Positions 16,361 through 26,100 of a DNA stretch of 64,000 bases are shown piece after piece. The notes below the pieces were generated by a model, which did not search any database, had not been told where the DNA came from, and saw only the letters and a program-made list of their open reading frames with translations. The DNA is from JAOTZA01 sp965224065 (GTDB taxonomy: Bacteria; Acidobacteriota; Thermoanaerobaculia; Multivoradales; JAHEKO01): the NCBI GenBank assembly GCA_965224065.1, contig CBDCYF010000005.1, positions 3,162,001-3,226,000 on the forward strand. The letters are read 5' to 3'. The translations under genes and the position numbers were made by a program. Every line of letters begins with the position of its first letter. Within the stretch, counting starts at the first letter, position 1.

Positions 16361-17789
16361 AGTGATCCACCAGACGAGAAGGCCTTTCTGGAGATGGCTC
16401 GCGCCGGTCCTGTGGGTCGGCGGCAGCTTTCTTCTCTTTGTTGTTCTCTTTTTCGACCCGCTGGATTTCCATCGGGCCGACGGCTGGCTCCAGGCCCGTC
16501 TGGGCGTCGGCTCCGGGGGCTCAGGGCCGGCAGAACAGGAACCGGCGGATGAGGTCGCGCTGTGGACCTGTCCGATGCATCCGCACGTCCTCACGGAAGA
16601 GCCGGGTGAGTGCCCCGTGTGCGGCATGGATCTGGTTCCCGCGGGCGGGCCCGGGGGCTCGGCTCCTCACGGGCATTCGCCCTCGGGGGAGGACGGAAGC
16701 TCGACCGAACCGGCGGGCGAGACCACCGTCTCGATCGACCCGGCGGTAGTCCAGAACATGAACGTCCAGAGCATTCCGGTGGCGAAGCGCGATCTCACCC
16801 ATGAGATCCGCACCGTCGGCTATCTCGAGTACGACCAGGAGCGGATGGTCACCGTCACCACCAAGTACAGCGGTTGGGTGGAAAAGGTCTATGTCAACTA
16901 TGTGGGCGAGCCGGTGCGAAAGGGACAGCCGCTCTTCGAGATCTACTCGCCGGACCTCATCCAGACCGAGCAGGAGCTGCTCTCGGCGATCGAATACGCC
17001 GGCAAGTTCCGTGGCGCCGCCGAGGACGCGCGGCGCCGGGCCGAGTCGCTGGTCGACGCGGCGCGTGCGCGGCTTTCTTACTGGGACATCGCGCCCGACC
17101 AGATCGCCCGGCTGGAAGAGACCGGCGAGATCTTCCGCACGCTCAAGGTGGTGGCCCCGTCGAGCGGGCTGGTGATGAAGCGGATGCCGGGTCTGGAGGG
17201 AATGGCCGTTCAACCGGGGATGGAGACCTACCACATCGCCAATCTCTCCTCGCTATGGCTTTCGGTCGAGATCTTCGAAGACCAGGTGGCGTGGATCCGG
17301 GAGCGATCCCCGGCGAGTGTGGCCTTTGCCTATTTCCCCGGCGAGACCTTTCGCGGCACGGTTCGCTTTATCGAGCCGGCGTTCTCGGAAAAGACGCGTA
17401 CCTTGAAGGTCAAGCTCGAGATTCCCAACCCCGGTCGGAGATTGCGGGCCGGTATGTTCGCCACGGTGGTGTTCGAGCCGGTCGCGGTACACGAAGCGCT
17501 GACCGTGCCGTCGCTGGCGGTCCTGCGTACGGGGCAGCGCGACGTGGTGGTGGTGGATCTCGGGGCCGGACGTTTCGAGCCCCGGCCGGTGACTCTGGGG
17601 CATGAGGGGAACGGCCACACCGAGATCAAGAGTGGACTCGACGAGGGCGAGCGTGTCGTGACCTCGGCGCAGTTCCTGATCGACTCCGAAGCCAGCTTGC
17701 AGGAGGCGATCCAGAAAATGATCGCCCAGAGCAGAGGGCGGCCGGAGGACGGTGATTCGATGCCGTCGACGGGCCACGCGGGGCATTAG
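16353..17789 (+). CDS. cusB: Efflux RND periplasmic adaptor with heavy-metal-binding domain (CusB-like)
   Basis: 478 residues. The membrane-fusion protein linking the inner-membrane pump to the channel. One membrane segment near 11-33 anchors it. A heavy-metal-binding domain at about 69-97 shows WTCPMHPHV and GECPVCGMDLVP. A barrel-sandwich/lipoyl region (VYVNYVGEPVRKGQPLFEIYSPDL), a helical hairpin and a beta-barrel follow (LSVEIFEDQVAWI). The C-terminus ends in a His-containing tail. The CPMHP/CPVCGM domain is typical of Cu/Ag pumps. It is translationally coupled to the channel gene and 2 bp before cusA. Confidence 0.9.
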   Translation: MNEVIHQTRRPFWRWLAPVLWVGGSFLLFVVLFFDPLDFHRADGWLQARLGVGSGGSGPAEQEPADEVALWTCPMHPHVLTEEPGECPVCGMDLVPAGGPGGSAPHGHSPSGEDGSSTEPAGETTVSIDPAVVQNMNVQSIPVAKRDLTHEIRTVGYLEYDQERMVTVTTKYSGWVEKVYVNYVGEPVRKGQPLFEIYSPDLIQTEQELLSAIEYAGKFRGAAEDARRRAESLVDAARARLSYWDIAPDQIARLEETGEIFRTLKVVAPSSGLVMKRMPGLEGMAVQPGMETYHIANLSSLWLSVEIFEDQVAWIRERSPASVAFAYFPGETFRGTVRFIEPAFSEKTRTLKVKLEIPNPGRRLRAGMFATVVFEPVAVHEALTVPSLAVLRTGQRDVVVVDLGAGRFEPRPVTLGHEGNGHTEIKSGLDEGERVVTSAQFLIDSEASLQEAIQKMIAQSRGRPEDGDSMPSTGHAGH

Positions 17790-17791
17790 CA

Positions 17792-20700
17792 ATGCTCAAC
17801 AAATTGATCAAGTGGTCGCTGGAAAACCAGCTCCTGGTGACGGTGGGCCTGGTGCTCGCCATCCTTGCCGGCGTCTGGGCGGTCCGCGAGACCCGCATCG
17901 ACGCGATCCCCGACCTCTCCGACGTCCAGGTCATCGTCTACACCGAGTTTCCGGGACAGGCGCCTCAGGTGATCGAGGATCAGGTGACCTACCCGATCAC
18001 CACAAAGATGTTGGCGGTCCCCTACGCGAAGGTGGTGCGCGGCTATTCGTTCTTCGGTTTCTCGTTTGTCTACGTGATCTTCGAGGATGGGACCGACCTC
18101 TATTGGGCGCGCTCGCGGGTGCTGGAATATCTTTCGGGTTTGTCCCGTGACCTGCCGGCCGGGGTCTCGCCCCAACTCGGCCCGGACGCCACCGGAGTGG
18201 GTTGGGCGTTTATGTACGCGCTCAACTCCGAGAAGCGTTCGCTCGCGGATCTGCGCAGCTACCAGGACTGGTATCTCAAATACGGTCTGTCCTCGGTCGA
18301 AGGGGTGGCCGAGGTCGCCTCGATCGGCGGTTTTGTGCGCCAGTACCAGGTGGAGGTCGATCCGGTGCGTCTGCGCGCCTATGCTTTGCCCCTTCAAGTG
18401 GTGCGCCGGGCGATTCAGCGCTCGAATCTCGAAGTCGGCGGCCGGCTGGTAGAGATGTCGGAACGAGAGTTCATGGTGCGCGGCCGGGGCTATATCAAGG
18501 AGATCCGCGACTTGGAAGCCGTGGTGCTCGGCAGCGGCCCGGGTGGCGTGCCGATCCTGCTCAAGGACGTGGCCAACGTCACCATCGGTCCCGAGATTCG
18601 CCGCGGGCTGGCTGATTGGAACGGCGAGGGCGAGACCGTCGGTGGGGTGGTGGTGGTGCGATGGGGCGCCGACACTCTGTCAACCATCGCACGCGTCAAA
18701 GAACGGCTGGCCGAGCTCCAGGCGGGCCTGCCCGAGGACGTCGAGATCGAGGTGGCCTACGACCGCACCGGACTGATCGAGCGGTCGGTCGAGACGCTCA
18801 CCCACACCCTGATCGAGGAATCGATCGTAGTCGCCCTGGTGTGCCTGATCTTTCTTTTTCACTTCCGCTCGGCCTTTGTGGCTATCGTGTCGATTCCGGT
18901 CTCGATCCTCCTGGCCCTCGTGATCATGAAGTTCCAGGGGCTCGGAGCCAACATCATGTCGCTCGGGGGCATCGCCATCTCCATCGGAGTGCTGGTGGAC
19001 GCGGCGGTGATCATGGTGGAGAACGCTCACAAGCACTACGAGGAATGGCGCGGCAAGCGCTCGCACTTCGAGATCATTCTGCGCTCGGCCCAGGAGGTCG
19101 GGCCGACGCTGTTCTTCACCCTGCTTGTGATCACGGTGTCGTTTCTGCCGATCTTCACCCTCGAGGCGCAGGAGGGCCGGCTCTTCAAGCCTTTGGCCTT
19201 TACCAAGACCTACGCCATGGCGCTCTCGTCGGTCCTGGCGGTGACGGTGGTTCCCGTTCTGATGTTCTGGTTTGTCCGCGGTCGGATCTTCAGCGAAAAG
19301 CGTCATCCGGTATCGCGGGTGCTTCGTTTTCTGTATACGCCGGTCCTCAACTGGGCGCTGCGCTGGCGCTGGCTGGTGGTCGTGGCCACGGTGGGGATCC
19401 TCTTGGTGAGCCTGATCCCGCTCGGCGGGATGGGCTCGGAGTTCATGCCGCCGCTCTGGGAGGGCGATCTTCTGTATATGCCGACCACCTTTCCGGGTGT
19501 CTCGGTGACCAAGGCCCGGGAGATCCTCCAGCAGACCGACAAGATCATCCGTTCGTTTCCCGAGGTGGAGTCGGTTCTGGGCAAGGTCGGGAGGGCCGAG
19601 ACCGCCACCGATCCGGCGCCGCTCTCGATGCTCGAGACCACCATCCTGCTGAAGGACCCCGAGCACTGGCGGCCGGGGTTGACCAAGGACGATCTGATCG
19701 CCGAGATGGACGCGGCGATCCAGTTTCCCGGCCTGACCAACGCCTGGACCATGCCGATCAAGACGCGGATCGACATGCTCTCGACCGGTATCAAGACACC
19801 GGTGGGGATCAAGGTCGCCGGCCCCGATCTCAACGAGCTCGAGCGCATCGCGCAGCAGGTCGAGGCGGTGGTCAAGCCCCTTCCCGGGACGCTCTCGGCC
19901 TACGCTGAGCGGGTGATGGGCGGCAGTTATCTGGATTTCGATATCGACCGCCAGGCCGCGGCCCGCTTTGGGCTCTCGGTGGGCGACGTCCAGGACGTCG
20001 TTCAATCGGCGGTGGGTGGGATGAACGTCTCATGGACGGTCGAGGGGCTGGAGCGGTATCCGATCAACGTGCGCTACCCGCGTGAGCTGCGTGACAACCC
20101 GGTTGCGCTGCGCGAGATTCTGGTGGCGTCACCGACCGGGGTCCAGGTGCCGCTGGGCCAGCTCGCCGATATCAGTCTGCGCCAGGGACCTCCCGGCATC
20201 AAGTCCGAGAACGCCCGGCCCAACGCGTGGGTCTATGTCGATCTGAGGGGAATCGACCTGGGCTCCTGGGTCGAGCGGGCGAGGCGGGAGGTGGCCGAGC
20301 GCGTCGAGCTGCCGGCGGGCTACACGATCTTCTGGTCCGGGCAGTACGAATACATGCAGCGGGCGAGAGCGCGTCTGTTGCTGATCGTGCCGCTGACGTT
20401 GGCGGTGATCTTCCTGATTCTCTACTTTCATTTGAAGTCGATCGTCAAGACCGCGATCGTTCTTTCGGCGATCCCTTTTTCACTGGTGGGCTCGATCTGG
20501 CTGCTCTCGATTCTCGACTACAACTGGTCGATCGCGGTGTGGGTAGGGGTGATCGCCTTGGCGGGTCTGGCGGCCGAGACCGGCGTCGTCATGCTGCTCT
20601 ATCTCGACATCGCCTATGAGGACTGGAAGCGGCGGGGCCGGATGGCGACCTACGCCGATCTCGTCGAGGCGGTGGACCATGGAGCCGTCCAGAGGATCCG

Positions 20701-20917
20701 GCCCAAGATGATGACGGTGGCGGCCACTTTCTTTTCGTTGGTTCCGATCCTGTGGTCTACAGGAACCGGTGCCGACGTCATGCGCCGGATCGCCGCCCCG
20801 ATGGTGGGAGGTGTCTTTACGTCCTTTGTGGCCGAGCTGTTGGTCTTTCCTGCGGTCTACTTTATCTGGCGAGCTCTCACGCTGGAGAAAGGCCCGTTGT
20901 TTCCAGAGCGGACATGA
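17792..20917 (+). CDS. cusA: Heavy-metal RND transporter, Cu(I)/Ag(I) type (CusA)
   Basis: 1041 residues, the usual size. The proton-driven inner-membrane pump of the Cus system. The family hallmark AIPDLSDVQVIVYTEFPGQA lies near residue 39. The three methionines forming the Cu/Ag site of E. coli CusA (573, 623, 672) match Met563 (LLYMPTTF), Met613 (APLSMLE) and Met662 (RIDMLSTGIK), with identical 50- and 49-residue spacing. Twelve hydrophobic segments in the RND pattern are present. The stop overlaps the next ATG (ATGA). The specificity call rests on the three Met residues and is therefore firm. Confidence 0.95.
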   Translation: MLNKLIKWSLENQLLVTVGLVLAILAGVWAVRETRIDAIPDLSDVQVIVYTEFPGQAPQVIEDQVTYPITTKMLAVPYAKVVRGYSFFGFSFVYVIFEDGTDLYWARSRVLEYLSGLSRDLPAGVSPQLGPDATGVGWAFMYALNSEKRSLADLRSYQDWYLKYGLSSVEGVAEVASIGGFVRQYQVEVDPVRLRAYALPLQVVRRAIQRSNLEVGGRLVEMSEREFMVRGRGYIKEIRDLEAVVLGSGPGGVPILLKDVANVTIGPEIRRGLADWNGEGETVGGVVVVRWGADTLSTIARVKERLAELQAGLPEDVEIEVAYDRTGLIERSVETLTHTLIEESIVVALVCLIFLFHFRSAFVAIVSIPVSILLALVIMKFQGLGANIMSLGGIAISIGVLVDAAVIMVENAHKHYEEWRGKRSHFEIILRSAQEVGPTLFFTLLVITVSFLPIFTLEAQEGRLFKPLAFTKTYAMALSSVLAVTVVPVLMFWFVRGRIFSEKRHPVSRVLRFLYTPVLNWALRWRWLVVVATVGILLVSLIPLGGMGSEFMPPLWEGDLLYMPTTFPGVSVTKAREILQQTDKIIRSFPEVESVLGKVGRAETATDPAPLSMLETTILLKDPEHWRPGLTKDDLIAEMDAAIQFPGLTNAWTMPIKTRIDMLSTGIKTPVGIKVAGPDLNELERIAQQVEAVVKPLPGTLSAYAERVMGGSYLDFDIDRQAAARFGLSVGDVQDVVQSAVGGMNVSWTVEGLERYPINVRYPRELRDNPVALREILVASPTGVQVPLGQLADISLRQGPPGIKSENARPNAWVYVDLRGIDLGSWVERARREVAERVELPAGYTIFWSGQYEYMQRARARLLLIVPLTLAVIFLILYFHLKSIVKTAIVLSAIPFSLVGSIWLLSILDYNWSIAVWVGVIALAGLAAETGVVMLLYLDIAYEDWKRRGRMATYADLVEAVDHGAVQRIRPKMMTVAATFFSLVPILWSTGTGADVMRRIAAPMVGGVFTSFVAELLVFPAVYFIWRALTLEKGPLFPERT

Positions 20918-22038
20918 GCGAAATCCTGGCGCGCTTTACCTCGCTGCCCAACCTGCACCCCGCGCTGGTGCACTTCCCGATCGCACTGCTGCCGGTCGCA
21001 GTCGTCCTGGATGTCTTCCTCCTCGCGCTGCGCGGCCAGCGGGAGTGGCTCGATCGAGCGGCCTCGATGCTCTATCTGATCGCTGGGGTCGGGGCCTGGG
21101 CCGCGTACGAGACCGGCGAGACCGCGGCCGATTCCGTAGGCGTTGTCGCCCCAGCTGTTCAGCTTGCCCTCAACGAGCATTCTGACTGGGGTCACTACGC
21201 CTTCTGGATGCTCGGCTCGCTCGCCCTGGTACGCACCGCTATCAAGTTCTGGGACGCAGAGGTTCGCCGGCTCGTGCCGAGAGCCGCAGTTCTGGTCGTC
21301 GGGTTGGGAGCGGTCGCGCTGGTTTTCCGGACTGCGGATCTGGGTGGACGGCTGGTTTTCCGCCACGGCGTGGCGGTCTCGGCTGCCCAGATCCAGTCCG
21401 CTCGCGGACAGGATGCCGGAACGGCGGCATCGGCATCGACGCCACCAGCCATGGATGCCCGACTCGGCGCCGAGGAGCGCCTCGTTCGACACCCCGACGG
21501 CTCGCTCGAATGGGCGCTGAAGCCAGAGGATCGCGAGGCGCTGGGATCCGTACTCCTGCCGGTGCCGGGTTCGGAGGGCAGCGTGTCGTGGGTCGAGCCC
21601 GCCGGTGAGCCACGCGGTCTGGGGCTGGAAATCGACGGCGAAGCCCTCTTGCTTCTGCCGGGGAGCTACCGTGACGTAATCGTCGAGCTTGAGGCAACGG
21701 TCGCCGGGCTCGCCGGAGAGATCGGTGTCGTCCACCATGCACAAGACGCCGGCCGGTTTGGTTTTCTGACGCTCGATGTGCCAAAGGGAGAGGTCCGTCT
21801 CGGCTCGCGAGAAGACGGAGTGGAAAGAGATCTGGACCGGGCTTCGAGAACGGTCCCGTCCGGTACCGTGCGGCTCTCGGCGTCGGCCCTCGGCCGTCAT
21901 CTCAGGGGGTTTCTGAGTGGGGAGACCATCGTTCACGGTCACGAACCGGCGCTGCCGGCAGGGGCTTGCGGGCTGCTGTTGCGAGGTCGGGGGACCGTGC
22001 GGGTCGTGTCGATGAAAGTGACGCCGGTCGACAAATGA
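20914..22038 (+). CDS. DUF2231-like membrane protein with a C-terminal LamG/DUF1080-like domain
   Basis: 374 residues. The N-terminal half has four membrane segments and a conserved-looking HPALVHFPIALLPV start, as in DUF2231 proteins that often accompany copper or haem genes. HSDWGHYAFW supplies further His. A low-complexity linker (about 160-190) leads to a periplasmic beta-rich domain (about 190-374) resembling concanavalin/3-keto-disaccharide-hydrolase-like sandwiches. The ATG overlaps the cusA stop by 4 bp, so it belongs to the metal operon. Its function is unknown; metal or redox sensing at the membrane is a guess from context. Confidence 0.72.
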   Translation: MSEILARFTSLPNLHPALVHFPIALLPVAVVLDVFLLALRGQREWLDRAASMLYLIAGVGAWAAYETGETAADSVGVVAPAVQLALNEHSDWGHYAFWMLGSLALVRTAIKFWDAEVRRLVPRAAVLVVGLGAVALVFRTADLGGRLVFRHGVAVSAAQIQSARGQDAGTAASASTPPAMDARLGAEERLVRHPDGSLEWALKPEDREALGSVLLPVPGSEGSVSWVEPAGEPRGLGLEIDGEALLLLPGSYRDVIVELEATVAGLAGEIGVVHHAQDAGRFGFLTLDVPKGEVRLGSREDGVERDLDRASRTVPSGTVRLSASALGRHLRGFLSGETIVHGHEPALPAGACGLLLRGRGTVRVVSMKVTPVDK

Positions 22039-22733
22039 GTCCCGACGCCGAGCCCTATCTTCCGGCCCTTCGCTATCGGTTTCTGACGCGTTTCTATGAT
22101 CGCGTCGTCGGTACGCTTCTCAAGGAGAGACCGCTCAAGACTCGGCTCATCCGGCAGGCGGGAGCTCGCGCGGGGGAACGCGTGCTCGACTTGGGCTGCG
22201 GTACCGCGACGTTGACCGCGATGGTCCAGCGAGAGGCACCCCAGGCCTTTGTTCTCGGAGTCGATGGCGATCTCGAGACCCTCGCCCTGGCGCGCCGGAA
22301 ATGTGCATCGGGCGCAGAGCCCGTACGGCTGTGCGCGGCTCTGGCGCAAGAGCTTCCGTTCGCGGCGGGCTCCTTTCACCGGGTCGTCTCCAGCCTCTTC
22401 TTCCATCACCTCGCACGACCCTCGAAACGGACGGTGTTCGCGGAGATCCGGCGAACCCTGCGACACGGGGGTGAGCTGCACATTCTGGATTGGGGGAAAG
22501 CGCAGGATCCGCTGGCCCGGGTGATGTTCCTGGGGATCCAGGCGCTGGACGGGTTCGCCACCACGAACGACAACGTGCGAGGTGTCCTACCGAGCCTCGC
22601 TCGCGAATCCGGCTTTACCGAAGCGAGGGTTACCCACAGCGAGAGATCACTCCTTGGAACGTTGTCGCTCTACCGGATGGCGGACGCCTCGCCACGGGTC
22701 GGCGCCCAAGGAACCGAAACCTCCCGAATGTAG
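22035..22733 (+). CDS. SAM-dependent methyltransferase, class I
   Basis: 232 residues. Motif I is VLDLGCGTATLT, followed by an acidic VLGVDGD and a post-I SSLFFHHL loop, as in UbiE/Methyltransf_11-type enzymes. It is the last gene of the efflux operon, with an ATGA overlap to the preceding gene. The stop codon TAG at 22731-22733 is the first triplet of the 74-bp tandem repeat, so the current C-terminus (GAQGTETSRM) may have been set by repeat insertion. The substrate is not predictable. Confidence 0.82.
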   Translation: MSPDAEPYLPALRYRFLTRFYDRVVGTLLKERPLKTRLIRQAGARAGERVLDLGCGTATLTAMVQREAPQAFVLGVDGDLETLALARRKCASGAEPVRLCAALAQELPFAAGSFHRVVSSLFFHHLARPSKRTVFAEIRRTLRHGGELHILDWGKAQDPLARVMFLGIQALDGFATTNDNVRGVLPSLARESGFTEARVTHSERSLLGTLSLYRMADASPRVGAQGTETSRM

Positions 22734-22946
22734 GGGCGGGGCTTGCCCCCGCCCGAGACCGGCCGCCAGGGGCGCCGGCCGTTTCAGGGGAAACCGTCCG
22801 GAAGTAGGGGCGGGGCTTGCCCCCGCCCGAGACCGGCCGGCAGGGGCGCCGGCCGCTTCAGGGGAAACCGTCCCGAGGTAGGGGCGGGGCTTGCCCCCGC
22901 CCGAGACCGGCCGCCAGGGCGGCGGCCGCTGCAGGGGAGGTAACCG
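22731..22946. repeat. Three tandem copies of a 74-bp GC-rich palindromic repeat
   Basis: Units begin TAGGGGCGGGGCTTGCCCC at 22731, 22805 and 22879, exactly 74 bp apart; the third is slightly diverged at its end. Each has two hairpins: GGGCGGGG/CCCCCGCCC with a short CTTG-like loop, and CGGCCGsC/GCCGGCCG around AGGGGC. Partial copies of the second hairpin recur near 27161-27210, so this is a dispersed REP-like family. The rest of the gap to 23111 holds no gene; GGAGG at 23103-23107 is the ribosome-binding site for the next CDS. Confidence 0.9.
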
Positions 22947-23111
22947 AATGTGCGACCCGGTCGCGCCCTTCTCCGGTGTTTGCCGGTGCTCGCTGGTTCT
23001 GTGTTAACCTGAGTTTACAAATCAACCGTTAATTACTTTCTTTCGGGCTTCTTCGAGGCGGTGTGTCTCGGTTTCGAGAGCCGCTGCGCGGGAGCCGTAT
23101 CTGGAGGATCG

Positions 23112-26100
23112 ATGAAAAAGGCTCGCCAACTTGTTTTTTCGATGTGGGTTCTCACCGCGTTGCTCGCGGCGGTGGGCAGCGCGCAAACCGTGATTATCAG
23201 CGAAATCGCCTGGATGGGGACGACGACGAGCACCTCGGACGAATGGATCGAACTGCACAATCCGGCCGGCACATCGGTCGACGTGACCGGATGGACGCTT
23301 TCGGCGGCCGACGGCACGCCGTCGATCACGCTCTCCGGGACGGTCGCCGCCTACGGCTACTTTGTGCTCGAGAGAACCGACGACAGCTCCGTCCCTGAAG
23401 TAACAGCCGACCAGATCTACTCGGGAGCCTTGGAGAACGGCGGGGAGGTCCTGGAGCTCCGCGATGCGGCCTCCAGCCTGATCGACAGCGTAGACGCCTG
23501 GCACGGTGGGGATAACGCCACCAAGGCCTCGATGAGTCGCATCTCGAGCCTCGGCTCGGGCACCGATCCCGCCAATTGGGAGTCTTCGACCATCGGCTAT
23601 AGCGCCGGCCTGGGCACACCGGGCTCGTCCAACGGTGACGTCGTGATCAGCGAGATCGCTTGGATGGGCACGACCTACAGCACCAGTGACGAGTGGATCG
23701 AGCTACACAACCCGACCGCCAACGCCGTGACCCTGTCGGGGTGGACGCTGGCGGCCGTGGACGGCACGCCGACGATCCCGTTGAGCGGCTCGATCCCGGC
23801 CGGAGGCTACTTCTTGCTGGAGCGCACCGACGACACCTCGGTCCCGGGCGTCACCGCGGACCTGATCTACTCGGGCGCGCTCGAGAACGGCGGGGAAGTG
23901 CTTCAGCTCACCGATGGTGGCTCAACCATCATCGACGAGACCGACGCCTGGCATGCCGGTGACAACGGCTCGAAGGCCACGATGGAGCGTGTGGTCGTTA
24001 CCGCGGCGGGCACGGACCCCGCGGCTTGGGGAACCGCGACGGCCGCATACGACGGCGGCCTGGGCACGCCGGCCACGGGAGTCCCCGGTGGAGGCGGTGG
24101 GGGCGTCGGGACCGGAAGCGACTGGTACGACGTGTTCTTCAGTGACCACACCAATACCGTTCTGCCCGGATCGGTCGGGCCCAGCGCCACCGCGCAGGCC
24201 CTGATCGCCGCGATCGATGGCGCCGCCACGACGATCGAGTTCGCGCTCTACGGGGTCGGCGGATCGCAGGGGGTCATCGACGCGTTGGCGGCGGCCTCGA
24301 ACCGCGGTGTCGTTGTTCGGGGTGTGATGGACAACTACGCCTCGGGCTGGTTTCCCTACATCGACAGCCAGACGCTCATCGACGCGTTGCCTTCCGGCAG
24401 CGTCGTTCTGGACAACGACGACCGGATTATGCACAACAAATTTCTGGTCATCGACGATCAGTGGGTGTGGACCGGGTCCGGCAACGTCTCCGATACCGGG
24501 ATCTACGTCGAGTACAACTCGAATTGGTCCATCCTCATCGACTCCGCCGACTTGGCCGCCGCCTACAAGACCGAGTTCGAGGAGATGTACGCGGGATCGT
24601 TTCACGACGCCAAGACCGACAACACCCCGCATACCTTTCCGCCGCTCGCCGACGGGACGACGATCGAAAGCTATTTCGGACCCTCGGACGACGCCAAGAC
24701 CAACGCCATCATCCCGGCAATCGATGCCGCCACCTCCACCCTCGACGTCCGAATTTTCTATTTCACGGAGGCGGCCATTCGCGACGCAGTGATCGCCGCG
24801 CACAACCGGGGGGTGTCGGTGCGGGTGATCGTCGACGCTTCGTCGGCCGAGAATGAGTACAGCGTTCATCAGGATCTGCGCGACGCTGGCGTTCCGGTCA
24901 AGGTGGAGGACTGGGGCGGCAAGGAGCACATGAAGGCCCTGGCCGCCGACGGCACCACAGTGATCATCGGCTCGCAGAACTGGACGATCTCGGGCAACAC
25001 CGACAGCGACGAGAACACCCTTCTGATCGCCAACACGGTGCTGGCCAACGCCTTTCACACCGATTTCGGCCTCCAGTGGAACTCCATCCCGGCGGCCTGG
25101 CTGACGGCCGATCCCGGAGCCGAGTCGGTTGATTCGTCGGGCTCGGTGGCCGACTTCATCGACAACGACCACGACGGCCTGACCGACGAAGGCGCCCCGG
25201 AAGCGCTCAACACGGTCAGCACTGCCCAGGGGGCCATCAACGTCTACTTCAACAAGAGCGCGCTCGAGAGCACGTCTCAGGGAAGCCTAGCCAACCACAG
25301 CGTCAATCTCGAGGACCGCCTGGTGGCCCGCATCGACGCCGCGACCTCGACGGTCGACATCGCGACCTACGAGCTCAACCTGCCCGGTATCGTCGATGCC
25401 CTTCTGGCTCAGGCATCAGCGGGCACGACCGTGCGGATGATCGCCGACGCCAAGGATTATCTCGAGGGCGAGAGCAGCAACTATGACCTCTTCGTGATGA
25501 CGATGGAGCGGCTGGTCCGGGGCCTCGACGGCACCGTCGGAACCGGCGATGACGTCCTGCTCTTTGCCGACTCTCCGGTCTTTGCGGTCGAGGACACCGC
25601 CAAGCGGACCGCCGAGGGGCTGCCGGCGACACCTACCGGTTTCACCCAGCAGACGCTCACCGTGGGCTCGGGTCCGAGGACCGGTTACGTCATCGCGCTG
25701 GGTGAAAAGAAAAACTCGACCGACTACTACGCTCCCGGGCCGCAGATGCACAACAAGTTCGTCGTGCTCGACGGCACCTGGATCTGGACCGGGAGCTGGA
25801 ACTTCACCATGAACGGGCTCTACGGGGCCGATGAGAATCGAGCTCTCGGCATCTTGGGCGGCAACAGCAACCACGGCATCGAGATCAACGCGCCGCAGCT
25901 CGCCGACATCTACATCGACGAGTTCGAGGAGATGTGGGGATCGTCCGGCAGCACGCCGGACCCGGACGCCGCGGCGTTCCACGGCCGAAAAACCGACAAC
26001 ACGCTGCATGTGGTCACGGTCGGCAACAGTACGGTCGAGGTCTATTTCTCGCCCGGGGACGACGCGCTGAGCTACGTGCGGGATCTGGTGGACACGACCG

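Noticed and set aside
18616..19908. 430-codon frame inside cusA
   Set aside because: Same-strand out-of-frame shadow; lacks any start context and cusA is complete.
22731..22946. CRISPR array
   Set aside because: Units are tandem with no unique spacers and no cas genes nearby.
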